From positions 248,001 through 312,000 of the forward strand of contig NZ_BBRG01000001.1 of assembly GCF_000975155.1 (NCBI RefSeq): a DNA stretch of 64,000 nucleotides, in the 5' to 3' direction. How positions within the stretch are numbered: the stretch's first letter is position 1; every line of letters begins with the position of its first letter. This DNA is from Demequina globuliformis (lineage in GTDB: Bacteria > Actinomycetota > Actinomycetes > Actinomycetales > Demequinaceae). Below, piece by piece: positions 27,817-36,942 of this stretch. The notes below the pieces were generated by a model that saw nothing but the letters and a program-made list of their open reading frames with translations, did not search any database and was not told the origin of the DNA. The position numbers and the translations under genes were made by a program.

Positions 27817-27857
27817 AACGATGAGGAACTTGCAGCAAAAGATGAGAGGTGTCGAGA

Positions 27858-30110
27858 TTGAAGGCCGGTGACGAACTGCTCAGCACCGTATTCAGCAAGG
27901 ATCACCGGTACGTGATCCCCATTTTTCAGCGGCCTTACATCTGGGATGAGCAAAACAACTGGCGTCCCTTGTGGGCAGACCTACGCAAAGCCGCCGAAGA
28001 CGTCGAAGACGAGTCAGGGCATGAGTCCGAGGACCCCATGGAGTACTTCCTGGGAGCCTTCGTCACGCAGTATCGGCCTCCGACGCCCCGGCGCAAGCCC
28101 ACGTCCGATGTGATCGACGGCCAGCAGCGGATGACCACCATCCAGGTGTTCCTCGCTGCCGCGCGCCGCGTCGCGACCGAACTCGAGTGCCGTGAAGCCG
28201 CGGACAACTTCGCATCGCTCACGAGCAATCGGGTGAGTCCCGACAGTGATCACCCCGAGGACCGGTTCAAAATCGCTCCACTCGCAAACGATCGGGCAGC
28301 CTTCGAGTGGTCCATGCGCCCTCCGGGTGATGAATCGACCGCGCCTGATCCAACGCACCGGTTGGTCCGAGCAAGTGACTGGTTTGAGCGCCAGATCTTG
28401 GCGTGGGCACGCGAGCACGGCAACGAGGCAGCGCGGCTCGACTATCTCCACTTCGCGATTGAACATCGCGTCAAGGTCGTAAGCATCTTTCTTGACGCGA
28501 AGGACGACCCCCAGGTCATCTTCGAGGTGCTCAACCACCGCGGTGTGAGTCTGGACGCAGCCGATCTCATCAAGAACCTGCTCTTCAGGGAGCTGGAGCG
28601 GCAAGGTGACGGCCACCTGGCCCACGAGCTCCTACACAAATACTGGAATGCTCTTGACTCGAGAGCGTGGCGCGCTGAGGTTACGACCGGCCGCGTTAAG
28701 CGATCACGGGTCGACGTGCTGCTCGCGTACTGGCTGAGTGCACAGCGGGGCGAAGAGACGTCGATCGAGCACCTCTTCGACGACTTCAAGCGCTGGATGC
28801 GGACCACAAGGTCCCGCGTCGCGGAGGTCATTCCCAACATTCGCGCGTATGCCGACACCATGGATCGGCTCGAGAACCTTCCAATCTCGGATCCCGTGGC
28901 TCAGGTCATTGATCGTATGGACGCAACCAATACGACCACGCCGTGGCCACTCCTCCTGTTCCTCCACGCGGAGGAAGCCGTGCCGGCTGAGCAGGCAACC
29001 GCGGGCGCGCTTGCCATCGACTCATTCATCATGCGGCGTGCGATATGCCGCGTGACGACCGCGGACTACAACCGGTTGTTCTCGGCAGTTCTCCGTGATC
29101 TCAAGGCAACCGACCTGTCACGCGCCGGCGACGACCTTCGGGATGCCCTCGCGCGCCAGACAGCCGTGAGCCGGGCCTGGCCGGACGACGAGACATTCAT
29201 CGCGGGCCTGCGCAATCCAAATCTCTACCGCGACCTCATCCGCGCGCGGCTTCGCACCCTGCTCGTGGGGATCGAGAACCACCTCATGTCGCCGCGCTCG
29301 GAGCCTGGGAGCACCTATCGTTCCAAGACGCCGGCTCTATCCATCGAGCACATCCTCCCGGTCACGTGGCAAGAGCATTGGCCCCTCCACGACGATGAGG
29401 ACGAGGAGGCGTACGAGACCCGCGAAGCGGTAGTCCATTCACTAGGGAATCTCACACTCGCCACCAAAAGCCTCAACTCGACCTTGAGCAACTCCCCTTG
29501 GTCGAAGAAGCGACACCTCCTGACGACTCATAGCCGCACACGACTGACGAGTGCGGCCGTTCTGACTTACCCCGGGTTGGCACAGAACTGGACGCAGGAA
29601 ACTTGGGCCGAGGTCTGGGATGAGCTGCGCATCGATCTCCGTGCCCAATGGCTGGTGACATTGGCCCTCGAGGCCTGGCCGCGCCCCGACCATGTCCCTA
29701 CGTTTGACGGCGACTTGCTGGCCACCGACGAACTCGTTCAACAGTCTCCGACGAGGGGCAGCCAGTACACAGAAGAGCGGTCCGAGCCGGGCCCCGTCCG
29801 GGAGCCGGCGGGCGCTACGCGTAGACGTAAACGCCGCAACGAGCACGCCGTCCGTGGTGACCTAGTCGCCCTACTCCGAGCAGGCCTCATTCGCTCAGGC
29901 GACACACTCCGATACTCGCAGAAGCGAGCAGGTGAGACGTACGAAGGCGTGATCACTAACGAAGGAACGATCCGCACGAACGCTGGGGTCTACCGTGCGC
30001 CATCGAGCGCCCTGATTGCGTTGATTGGGTCCAACATCAATGGCTGGACGGCGTGGACCCACGTTCAGAGCGGCCGAACCTTGGCGCAGCTTCGCTCTAT
30101 GACGGAATGA
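27858..30110 (+). CDS. DUF262-HNH (GmrSD-like) protein with C-terminal RAMA-like domain
   Basis: 750 residues. N-terminal DUF262 domain with the nucleotide-pocket motif DGQQR at 87-91 and IPIFQRPYIW near 22; a helical middle; a DUF1524-type HNH nuclease with IEHILP (His498) and the LGNLTL segment near 531; and a Lys/Arg-rich linker to a C-terminal about 75-residue domain (LLRAGLIRSGD, YEGVITNEG, WTAWTHVQSGRTL) that looks like RAMA, a domain found with modified-DNA restriction. GmrSD-type proteins cut DNA with modified bases. The TTG at 27858 (GAGAGG 8 bases upstream) gives the family-typical start MKAGD; GTG 27849 is an alternative. Tight spacing to the Type ISP gene suggests a joint unit. 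Confidence 0.85.
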   Translation: MKAGDELLSTVFSKDHRYVIPIFQRPYIWDEQNNWRPLWADLRKAAEDVEDESGHESEDPMEYFLGAFVTQYRPPTPRRKPTSDVIDGQQRMTTIQVFLAAARRVATELECREAADNFASLTSNRVSPDSDHPEDRFKIAPLANDRAAFEWSMRPPGDESTAPDPTHRLVRASDWFERQILAWAREHGNEAARLDYLHFAIEHRVKVVSIFLDAKDDPQVIFEVLNHRGVSLDAADLIKNLLFRELERQGDGHLAHELLHKYWNALDSRAWRAEVTTGRVKRSRVDVLLAYWLSAQRGEETSIEHLFDDFKRWMRTTRSRVAEVIPNIRAYADTMDRLENLPISDPVAQVIDRMDATNTTTPWPLLLFLHAEEAVPAEQATAGALAIDSFIMRRAICRVTTADYNRLFSAVLRDLKATDLSRAGDDLRDALARQTAVSRAWPDDETFIAGLRNPNLYRDLIRARLRTLLVGIENHLMSPRSEPGSTYRSKTPALSIEHILPVTWQEHWPLHDDEDEEAYETREAVVHSLGNLTLATKSLNSTLSNSPWSKKRHLLTTHSRTRLTSAAVLTYPGLAQNWTQETWAEVWDELRIDLRAQWLVTLALEAWPRPDHVPTFDGDLLATDELVQQSPTRGSQYTEERSEPGPVREPAGATRRRKRRNEHAVRGDLVALLRAGLIRSGDTLRYSQKRAGETYEGVITNEGTIRTNAGVYRAPSSALIALIGSNINGWTAWTHVQSGRTLAQLRSMTE

Positions 30111-30253
30111 GAAAGGGTCACAAGGACCTGCCCGCTCCAGCCGAAGGGCACTCGCGATCGAGCCGAGTCAACAACTCGACGACTTCAAACGGGCCGGAGC
30201 TCCCTGCCTCTGGGCCCAGCCAACAATAGGCCCGGATGTGCCATGCTCGACCC

Positions 30254-30949
30254 ATGAGCGTTCTGGGACTCGATTCTTGCAAGGGTGGCTGGGTGGTTGT
30301 CACCGCGAATACCAGCGGCATCCTTGACATCGCTACCGCGCCGGACGTCAGCGCCGCGGTAGATCGTGGTCACACACGGTGGGGAGCGACGACCGTCGTC
30401 ATCGATATTCCGATTGGACTTCCCGATCGGTCAACGCGCGCAACGGAGCGGGAAGCGCGCTCTCGCTTGGGGCCGCTGCGCAGCTCTGTGTTCGACGTGC
30501 CCATTCGCGATGCGATTTACGCACCCTCCCGCGCTGAGGCTGACCTCATTTCGCGCGAGCGAGCGGAGCGTGGCGTTGGAGCGCAGTCCTTCGCTCTGGC
30601 TCCCAAGATCATCGAAGTCGATGCCTACGTCCGCGACCGCGCGCCGTCTGGGATCGAGATCCGCGAGGGGCATCCCGAGGTGTCCTTCGCGGCGATGCAA
30701 GGCGCGCCACTTACCGCCAGCAAGAAGACGCTCAAGGGTGCACTCCTACGTCACTCGTTGCTAGCGCGTGCGGGGCTATCGGTTCCACTGGATGCGGAAC
30801 TCGCGCTCAAGGGCACGGGATTTGACGACGTCTTTGACGCGGCAGCCATGGCATGGACCGCGCTCCGCATCAGCGAACGCGAGGCGTTCCCCCTCGTTGA
30901 GCCGCCCCAGCGCTTCTCTGACGGCATCGAGTGCACCATGTGGGTTTGA
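30254..30949 (+). CDS. DUF429 family protein (RNase H-fold, predicted nuclease)
   Basis: 231 residues starting MSVLGLDSCKGGW, the signature of DUF429 proteins, whose D-x-C-K-x-G-W segment forms the first strand of an RNase H-like fold. Later acidic positions (VIDIPIGLP near 62, GTGFDDVFDAAAMAW near 200) complete the conserved set. Activity is not proven for the family. ATG 30254 is chosen because the fold starts there; no clear ribosome binding site is visible. The gap of 143 bases after the DUF262 gene may hold its own promoter. The NERD gene follows after 3 bases. Confidence 0.82.
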   Translation: MSVLGLDSCKGGWVVVTANTSGILDIATAPDVSAAVDRGHTRWGATTVVIDIPIGLPDRSTRATEREARSRLGPLRSSVFDVPIRDAIYAPSRAEADLISRERAERGVGAQSFALAPKIIEVDAYVRDRAPSGIEIREGHPEVSFAAMQGAPLTASKKTLKGALLRHSLLARAGLSVPLDAELALKGTGFDDVFDAAAMAWTALRISEREAFPLVEPPQRFSDGIECTMWV

Positions 30950-30952
30950 GTC

Positions 30953-31915
30953 TTGGCTGCACTACACGCCACGCGCTGGAAGCGCTACGGCCACGACCGC
31001 TTGTACTTCACCACTGCCGACGGCGATAAAGCGGGCTATCTCGACCTCGCCACGGGTACATACGAAGGCGTGCCCGCTCACCTCATGACTACGGCGGAGG
31101 AGAGCGCTGGCGACTGGTGCGCTCACAACGACGTCACACCTCCCGGGATGCCGCTGCGAGCCGTCACACCACTGCAGTCGGCCTCCTCCCCCGCGGAAAC
31201 TGCGCCCGAGGACGCAGCGGAAGTCTCCCTAGCTCCGGCCGCACCCCAACCCGAGCCTCCCAGTCACGCCGTGCGCGAATGGACAGACCTGTCCACCAAT
31301 GTGCCCGGTCAAGGGGTGCGCTTGGAAGCCGCGGCAGAATGGGAAACCGCCAAGGGCCGCTCCAAGATCGCCGCGTACGCGAACCGCTACGTGTTCAACA
31401 ACCACACGCAGGAACGGGCTTGGCGTGTGGGCGCCGAGGGCGAGGAATACATCGGTGCCCGGCTCAATAAACTGCGCGACCGTGGGTGGCACGTGCTTCA
31501 CAGCGTGCCCGTGGGAGAGCGTGGTTCGGATATTGACCACGTGGTGATTGGACCCGGAGGCGTCTTCACCGTCAATAGCAAGAAGCATCCCGGCAAGAAG
31601 ATCTGGGTCGCGCAATACCAAATGCGCGTAGGAGGGCAGCCTGTGCCCTACCTCAGGAACTCTCGGCACGAGGCGGCGCGCGCCAAGCGACTGCTCGAGG
31701 CACAACTGGACTTTGAGGTTCCCATGATGGGCTGTGTCGTAGTACTCACCGGAACGCTGGTCCCCGAGGTGACATACAAGCAGCAGCCGGACGACGTGCG
31801 GGTTCTCGACAAGTGGGATGTGCCGCGGTGGTTCAGGAAGCGTCCTGAGGTCTTGGGCCCGGCGCGGGTGCAGGCGGTTTTCGACGTCGCGCGTAAGTCG
31901 ACGACCTGGGTATGA
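30953..31915 (+). CDS. NERD-domain protein (predicted nuclease-related)
   Basis: 320 residues. An N-terminal about 60-residue module (WKRYGHDRLYF, GYLDLATG) is joined by a Pro/Ala/Glu linker to a NERD domain at about 150-300: WRVGAEGEEYIGARL, SDIDHVVIGPGGVFTVNSKKHPGKK, then RQ-like helices and PVMGCVVVL-type strands. In NERD the Asp in DIDHVV and the S-K-K pair (here NSKK) correspond to the PD-(D/E)XK site. The TTG start lies 3 bases after the DUF429 stop, so translation is probably coupled. Role unknown; NERD proteins are frequent in DNA-processing and plasmid contexts. Confidence 0.82.
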   Translation: MAALHATRWKRYGHDRLYFTTADGDKAGYLDLATGTYEGVPAHLMTTAEESAGDWCAHNDVTPPGMPLRAVTPLQSASSPAETAPEDAAEVSLAPAAPQPEPPSHAVREWTDLSTNVPGQGVRLEAAAEWETAKGRSKIAAYANRYVFNNHTQERAWRVGAEGEEYIGARLNKLRDRGWHVLHSVPVGERGSDIDHVVIGPGGVFTVNSKKHPGKKIWVAQYQMRVGGQPVPYLRNSRHEAARAKRLLEAQLDFEVPMMGCVVVLTGTLVPEVTYKQQPDDVRVLDKWDVPRWFRKRPEVLGPARVQAVFDVARKSTTWV

Positions 31916-32028
31916 GCCGTGGCCGGGCATTCTCCTCGTTGGGAGCTCAACCGCGAAACTCGGCGACGAGCTACTCCCGTGCACCCGTATCAACTGATTC
32001 CCCGATGCGGATGCCTAGTTGTTGCGTC

Positions 32029-32820
32029 TCATGAGGTCGGTATCGACGCGGATGGCGGCATCCACGGCCGGGCCGCGTTCACTACACGCAGATAGTCCTC
32101 CCGCGCGATGGGGGCAGTCGACCCTCCGTCCACGAGCGCAGTGACAGCCTCAACGAGGCCCCCGCACCCGGCCACGGCACGCCGCGCCGCCACGCAGTAG
32201 GCGGCGTCCTCGGCGCGACTGAACTGGGCAATCGACACACCGTCGCCGTCGCGTAGCGTCGCGCGCTCCCGTGGAGAGCCCTCGCCACACATCCACACCG
32301 GAGGCCCGTCGACGATCTGCTGGCGCAGCAGCGGAAGGATGCGGCCCAGTCCCGCACCTGCGGCCTCCACCACAGGAACCTGCCAACTGTCGTACCAGCC
32401 CGGCCCCTCGGGCACCGTCCGCGGTCCTCGCGTGACGGGGTCCCAGCCTTTCCAGAACCACGGGTGCGTCCGCACGTCGGCCGGGCTCGATAGCGCCCTG
32501 CGCAGCAGGTCAGGGTCGACGGAGTCCGTCACCGACTCGCTCACCTCGATGAGCGCACTCGCCGTGGCAAACAACATCGTCGCCCAGCCGCGCAGTCGCG
32601 AAATGCGCAAAGCGATGCCGCTGGTCTGTGCCCACGCAACGTGGACAGGAAGGGCGACGAGACCCGTGAGGGAGATGACCGCTCGCGAATCGCCATACCC
32701 CACGGACGGCTGTTGCCACGTCGGCACCGTCGCCTGCGGGACGAGGGCGCGTACATCATCGAGCAACACGCCCGCCGTTCCCAGCGCGGAATCCGCAGCG
32801 CCCCCAACCCGATCATCCAT
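32029..32820 (-). CDS. Hypothetical soluble protein
   Basis: 263 residues, no signal or transmembrane segment. Features are an Ala/Val-rich helical core (LTGLVALPVHVAWAQ, GWATMLFATASALIEV), a Trp-rich middle (HPWFWKGWDPVTRGP, GPGWYDSWQVP) and a C-terminal helix with CVAARRAVAGCGG. No family recognised. ATG 32820 is used; an upstream GTG-type extension to 32865 is less protein-like. It converges with the NERD gene (113-bp gap) and is divergent from the reductase at 32948. Confidence 0.6.
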   Translation of the reverse strand: MDDRVGGAADSALGTAGVLLDDVRALVPQATVPTWQQPSVGYGDSRAVISLTGLVALPVHVAWAQTSGIALRISRLRGWATMLFATASALIEVSESVTDSVDPDLLRRALSSPADVRTHPWFWKGWDPVTRGPRTVPEGPGWYDSWQVPVVEAAGAGLGRILPLLRQQIVDGPPVWMCGEGSPRERATLRDGDGVSIAQFSRAEDAAYCVAARRAVAGCGGLVEAVTALVDGGSTAPIAREDYLRVVNAARPWMPPSASIPTS

Positions 32821-32947
32821 GGCGTCACTGTATCCACCCCCTCGGAATACCCCCGCCTCCCCCACCGTTGCCCTTCACGTACCCCACGTGACGCCTGCCC
32901 TTACCCAGGGCCTGTCCGCCACGCCACCCAACAAGGAAGGCCCACCC

Positions 32948-33925
32948 ATGCGCGCACTCGTCCAGCAGCAGTTCGGAGACCCCACCAAGGTCCTCAAGGT
33001 CGAGGAGGTCGCCACCCCCAACCCGGGCCCGGGCCAGGCACGCGTGCGCATGATCCTGTCCCCCATTCACAACCACGACCTGTGGACCGTGTCTGGCAAC
33101 TACGGTTTCAAGCCAGAGATGCCCGCAGGCGCTGGCACCGAGGCCGTCGGCATCGTCGAGGAGCTCGGCGAGGACGTCGATGGCCTTGAGATTGGCCAGC
33201 GCGTGGTCTCGGCCGGGACATTCGGCGTCTGGGCGGAGGAGTTCGTTGCCGACGCCGCCTCGCTCATCCCCATCGCGGAAGCCGTCCCCGACCAGGTCGC
33301 CGCACAGTTGGTCTCGATGCCGTTCTCCGCGATCGCGTTGCTCGACTCCCTGAACCTCGACGAGGGCGACTGGCTCATCCAAAACGCCGCCAACGGCGCC
33401 GTGGGACGCCTCGTCGCTCAGCTCGCCAAGGCCCGCGGCATCCACGTCGTTGGCCTGGTGCGTAGCCCCGAGCGCGTCGACGAACTGGCCGCCCAGGGCA
33501 TCGAGGACGTGGTCGCGACGGACCAGGACGGCTGGAAGGACCGTGTCGCGGAGATCACCGATGGCGCACCGCTCAAGGTCGGCGTCGAATCCGTCGGCGG
33601 CACCGCGGCCGGCGACGTCCTGTCGCTGCTCGCCGAGAACGGCACCCTGGTGGTGTTCGGCGCCATGGCCTCCCCCAGCATCCAGCTCGCCTCTGGCGAC
33701 GTGATCTTCAAGCAGGCCACCGTCAAGGGCTTCTGGGGTTCCAAGGTCTCCGCGACCATCTCTGCAGAGGACCGCTCGCGCCTGATGCAGGAACTGTTCG
33801 CGCGCCTCACCGACGGCACCATCACACTGCCCGTCGAGGCCGTCTACCCGCTGGACCAGATCGCGGACGCCGCGCGCGCCAACTACGTTCCCGGCCGCGC
33901 CGGCAAGGTCTTGCTCAAGCCATAG
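32948..33925 (+). CDS. Quinone/enoyl reductase-like MDR oxidoreductase
   Basis: 325 residues of the zinc-free medium-chain reductase family: an N-terminal GroES-like domain (PGPGQARVRM, NHDLWTVSGNYG, AGTEAVGIVEE) and a Rossmann domain with the NADPH motif NGAVGRLVAQLAK near residue 145, ending with the usual GRAGKVLLKP. The zinc-ligand cysteines and histidines of alcohol dehydrogenases are absent, which points to quinone oxidoreductase or 2-enoyl thioester reductase activity. AAGGAAGG lies 7 bases before the ATG. Confidence 0.86.
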   Translation: MRALVQQQFGDPTKVLKVEEVATPNPGPGQARVRMILSPIHNHDLWTVSGNYGFKPEMPAGAGTEAVGIVEELGEDVDGLEIGQRVVSAGTFGVWAEEFVADAASLIPIAEAVPDQVAAQLVSMPFSAIALLDSLNLDEGDWLIQNAANGAVGRLVAQLAKARGIHVVGLVRSPERVDELAAQGIEDVVATDQDGWKDRVAEITDGAPLKVGVESVGGTAAGDVLSLLAENGTLVVFGAMASPSIQLASGDVIFKQATVKGFWGSKVSATISAEDRSRLMQELFARLTDGTITLPVEAVYPLDQIADAARANYVPGRAGKVLLKP

Positions 33926-33941
33926 CCGCGCAGCCCACGCT

Positions 33942-33984
33942 TGTGTGGTCGGCGGCCCAAGCACTCAGCGCCGCCGGCCACACA
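33942..33984 (+). terminator. Hairpin terminator after the reductase gene
   Basis: Two 15-base arms (TGTGTGG-T-CGGCGGC and GCCGCCG-G-CCACACA) pair perfectly except for one T-G position, with a 13-base loop, starting 16 bases after the stop at 33925. No U-tract. Confidence 0.75.
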
Positions 33985-34061
33985 GGCCGCAATACATCGC
34001 AGCCAGCCACCACCTCGTCCCCTACGATGGGTCTCACTCTCAACGCTGAGAAAGAGGATCC

Positions 34062-35399
34062 ATGGCGGACACCACCGCAACCACGGGCCCGCGCTCCACG
34101 ACGCCCAGCACCCTAATTATTGGCGCCGGCCCGGCCGGGCTCGCCGCGGCACGCGCCCTCGCGAATCACGGCTTGGACTACGACCACGTGGAGCGCCACC
34201 ACAGCGTGGGAGGCCTGTGGGACATCGACAATCCCGGCTCCCCCATGTACGAGTCGGCGCATTTCATCAGCTCCAAAACCCTGAGCAACTTCCCCAGCTT
34301 CCCCATGCCTCAGGACTATCCCGACTACCCCAGCCACCGCCAGATCCTCGCCTATTTGCAGTCGTTCGCCAACCACTTCCACCTCACCGAACGCATCCAG
34401 TTCGACACCACCGTCACCGAGGTAACCCGCACCGAGGCCGGGCGGTTCACCGCCACTGTCACCGAGGCATCGGCCCCCAACGAGCCCATCCACCGCACCT
34501 ATGACCACGTGATCGCCGCGTCCGGCGTGCAGTGGGAGCCGAACGTCATTGACGTGCCTGGCTTCACCGGCGAGGTGCGCCACAGTGTCACGTACCGCGA
34601 TCCGCAAGAGTTCGCAGGCAAGCGCGTCCTTGTGGTGGGCGCGGGCAACTCCGGCTGCGACATCGCGTGCGACGCCGCCCGCACCGCAGCCCACGCGGAG
34701 ATCTCGATGCGCCGCGGCTACTGGTTCATCCCCAAACACATCTTCGGCATGCCGGTGGACGTCTTCGCCGAATCTGGGCCCGCCCTGCCGATGGCCGTCG
34801 AACAGAAGGTTTTTGGCCGCCTGCTCCGCATCATCAACGGCGACGTCACCCGCCTAGGGCTTCAATCACCAGACCACAAGCTCTTCGAGACCCACCCCAT
34901 CCTGAACGACCAACTGCTGCACTACCTGGGCCACGGCGACATCACCGCACGCCCCGGGATTGCCAGCGCAACCGGCGCGACGGTGACCTTCACCGACGGC
35001 AGCGCCCAGGACTTTGACCTGATCTTGCTGGCCACCGGCTACCGCCACACCGTGCCGTACGCACAGGACCTCTACGGCGACGAGCAGCACCCAGACCTGT
35101 ACCTCACGGCCTTCAGCAAGCACACCGGCCTGTACGGATTGGGTTTTGTCGAGACCAACTCGGGCGCGTACCGGCTGATGGACATGCTCGCGGAGATGAT
35201 CGCCTCCCACATCTGGGATCGCGCCCACCGCCCGCGTCAATGGGAGCGGTTCGAGCACCACATCGCCCACGACCGCCCGGACCTGACCGGTGGACTCCAC
35301 CTCGTGGGCTCACCCCGGCACCAGGGCTACGTGGACTCTCACGCCATGACGCGCTATCTGCGCATGGTCGCCTCGCGCATGGGATGGGAGCTGCGATGA
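34062..35399 (+). CDS. Flavin-containing monooxygenase (FMO/BVMO-like)
   Basis: 445 residues with the FAD-binding motif GAGPAG (residues 21-26), the FMO/Baeyer-Villiger fingerprint-like segment FTGEVRHSVTY near 171-181, the NADPH-binding motif GAGNSG near 194, and the LATGYRHTVPY segment near 325. These enzymes insert oxygen from O2 into N, S or ketone substrates; the substrate is not evident. The stop overlaps the next gene's ATG (ATGA), so it forms a two-gene unit with the SDR, a pairing typical of ketone or alcohol degradation. Confidence 0.88.
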   Translation: MADTTATTGPRSTTPSTLIIGAGPAGLAAARALANHGLDYDHVERHHSVGGLWDIDNPGSPMYESAHFISSKTLSNFPSFPMPQDYPDYPSHRQILAYLQSFANHFHLTERIQFDTTVTEVTRTEAGRFTATVTEASAPNEPIHRTYDHVIAASGVQWEPNVIDVPGFTGEVRHSVTYRDPQEFAGKRVLVVGAGNSGCDIACDAARTAAHAEISMRRGYWFIPKHIFGMPVDVFAESGPALPMAVEQKVFGRLLRIINGDVTRLGLQSPDHKLFETHPILNDQLLHYLGHGDITARPGIASATGATVTFTDGSAQDFDLILLATGYRHTVPYAQDLYGDEQHPDLYLTAFSKHTGLYGLGFVETNSGAYRLMDMLAEMIASHIWDRAHRPRQWERFEHHIAHDRPDLTGGLHLVGSPRHQGYVDSHAMTRYLRMVASRMGWELR

Positions 35400-36295
35400 G
35401 CCGCACGCGCTGGGACGGCCGCGGCAAGGTCGTCGTCATCACGGGCGCCGGCGGGGGGATCGGCTCCGAGTTCGCCCGGCTCGTCGCCGCTCGGGGTGCC
35501 ACGGTGGTGTTGGTAGACCTCAGGGCGCAGGCGGCCGATGCCGTCGCGGCCTGGCTACCCGGCTCCGGTCACGAGGTGGTCACCGGGGACCTCACGCAAC
35601 GTGCGGAAGTAGACCGGGTACTCGCACACGTGCGGGCCCGGCACGGCCGCATCGACGTGTTGGTGAACTCGATGGGCATGACGAGCGCTGAGAGGTTCGA
35701 CGAGCGCAGCCCCGAGTCCATTGACCGCGAACTCGCGGTCAACCTCAACGCGCCACTCATGTTCACTCGCTTGGCGGTGCCGCTGCTCAAGAAGTCGGCC
35801 GATGCCCGCGTCATCTCGGTCGTGTCCCTGGGCGCGATCTTCCCTTTGGGTGAGACCCCCATCTACACCGCGTCCAAGTACGGTCTGCGGGGCGCCATGC
35901 TGTCGATCGCGCTCGACCTCAAGCCCAAGGGCATCACCGTCGGCTCGGTCATGCCGTCCGCGACGGACACAAGGATGCTGCGCCAGGAAGCCCTCGACGG
36001 CGGCAACGCATTCCAGTTCCAAGACCCGCCCCAGTCAGCCGAGCACGTCGCCGCGACCATGGTGGGACTGCTGGACAAGCCGCGCCTGGAGGCCTACCCC
36101 AAGCGTGGAGAGTCCTGGCTAGTCCGCGTGGCACTCCTGTCCCCCAACCTATTGCCGCGCATCATGCCGCTGTTTCGCGCCAAGGGCGAGCGCGGCCAGG
36201 CCAGGTACATTTCGCACCTCAAGTCACGCGGTCTCGTCACTCAGGACGGCGAGCTTGTCGACGAGCCCACACCGGGCATCGGCCCTCACCACTAG
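35396..36295 (+). CDS. Short-chain dehydrogenase/reductase
   Basis: 299 residues, classical SDR with TGAGGGIG at 16-23, an NSMG segment near 89 corresponding to NNAG, the active-site Ser in VVSLGAIFPLGE and the Tyr-x-x-x-Lys motif YTASK near 158. The C-terminal about 80 residues (KPRLEAYPKRGESWLVR, LLPRIMPLFRAKGER) are longer than a minimal SDR and are typical of membrane-associated family members. Coupled by overlap to the upstream monooxygenase; it may supply or remove the alcohol/ketone form of the same substrate. Confidence 0.87.
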   Translation: MSRTRWDGRGKVVVITGAGGGIGSEFARLVAARGATVVLVDLRAQAADAVAAWLPGSGHEVVTGDLTQRAEVDRVLAHVRARHGRIDVLVNSMGMTSAERFDERSPESIDRELAVNLNAPLMFTRLAVPLLKKSADARVISVVSLGAIFPLGETPIYTASKYGLRGAMLSIALDLKPKGITVGSVMPSATDTRMLRQEALDGGNAFQFQDPPQSAEHVAATMVGLLDKPRLEAYPKRGESWLVRVALLSPNLLPRIMPLFRAKGERGQARYISHLKSRGLVTQDGELVDEPTPGIGPHH

Positions 36296-36343
36296 GGCGA
36301 GCCTCCGCCAACGTGAGCCGGTGATACACGCACGCGGCGCACT

Positions 36344-36775
36344 TCAATCGTCGATCACGGCCTCGCCGCGCTCGGCGAGGGCCGCCAACGAGTCCTTCAT
36401 CGCCTGCACCTGCTCGGCCGGGTGGCCCACCCAGTCGGTGAGTTCCCCCACGACTTTCACGGCGTGCCGAGTCCGGTAGGACCGCGTGGGGTTACCCGGG
36501 AAGCGCTTGTTCGTGACATTGGGGTCGTCCTCGAAGTCGCCGGTGGGCTCCACGATGTAGATGTGGCCCGGTCCGTCTCCGGCGGCAAGTTCGGCGCCCC
36601 ACGTCGCCGCGTCGAGCGTGGCCGTGAAGTACAAGTGGCGAGAGACCCGACCGTCCTCGAAGTTGGACCCGTGCCCAGGCTCGAGCATCTGGCCAACCGC
36701 GAGCTGAGCCTTGGTCCCATGCAGGTAGGTGGCACCGTCCTCGTAAACCTCAAACGGAGTGGGAACTGCAGCCAT
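36344..36775 (-). CDS. arr: Rifampin ADP-ribosyltransferase Arr
   Basis: 143 residues, the family's usual size. The Arr catalytic positions known from the Mycobacterium smegmatis enzyme fall exactly at His19 (YLHGTK), Tyr49 (LYFTATL) and Asp84 (FEDDPNVT), and the family stretches ATWGAELA and NKRFPGNPTRSYR are intact. Arr transfers ADP-ribose from NAD+ to the ansa-chain hydroxyl of rifamycins and inactivates them. ATG 36775 fits the family start. It stands alone, convergent with the SDR gene, without integron or transposase sequence nearby, so it looks chromosomal and native. Confidence 0.95.
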   Translation of the reverse strand: MAAVPTPFEVYEDGATYLHGTKAQLAVGQMLEPGHGSNFEDGRVSRHLYFTATLDAATWGAELAAGDGPGHIYIVEPTGDFEDDPNVTNKRFPGNPTRSYRTRHAVKVVGELTDWVGHPAEQVQAMKDSLAALAERGEAVIDD

Positions 36776-36942
36776 AGTGGCGACCTTACTGCGCGCCGCA
36801 TCGCGATGCGCCCCCTGCGCAAGCGCCCTCGCTGCGTGAACACCAGTGTCGCAGTGGCGCACAAGAGCAACACTCACATTCACACCGCACCCGCGGACCA
36901 CACGCCACCCGCACGTGCCGTCGGGGCAGTAAACTGATGTGA

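Noticed and set aside
30111-30253. Imperfect inverted repeats after the DUF262 gene as a terminator
   Set aside because: Arms are only about five bases and loops are irregular.
17430-32028. Integrase, tRNA or att sites bounding the defence island
   Set aside because: No recombinase gene, tRNA-like sequence or flanking direct repeat was seen, so recent integration is not supported by this window.
32825-33964. A 379-codon leftward frame opposite the MDR reductase
   Set aside because: Poly-Gly/Val/Asp composition typical of antisense; the reductase has a full Rossmann and GroES-like pattern.
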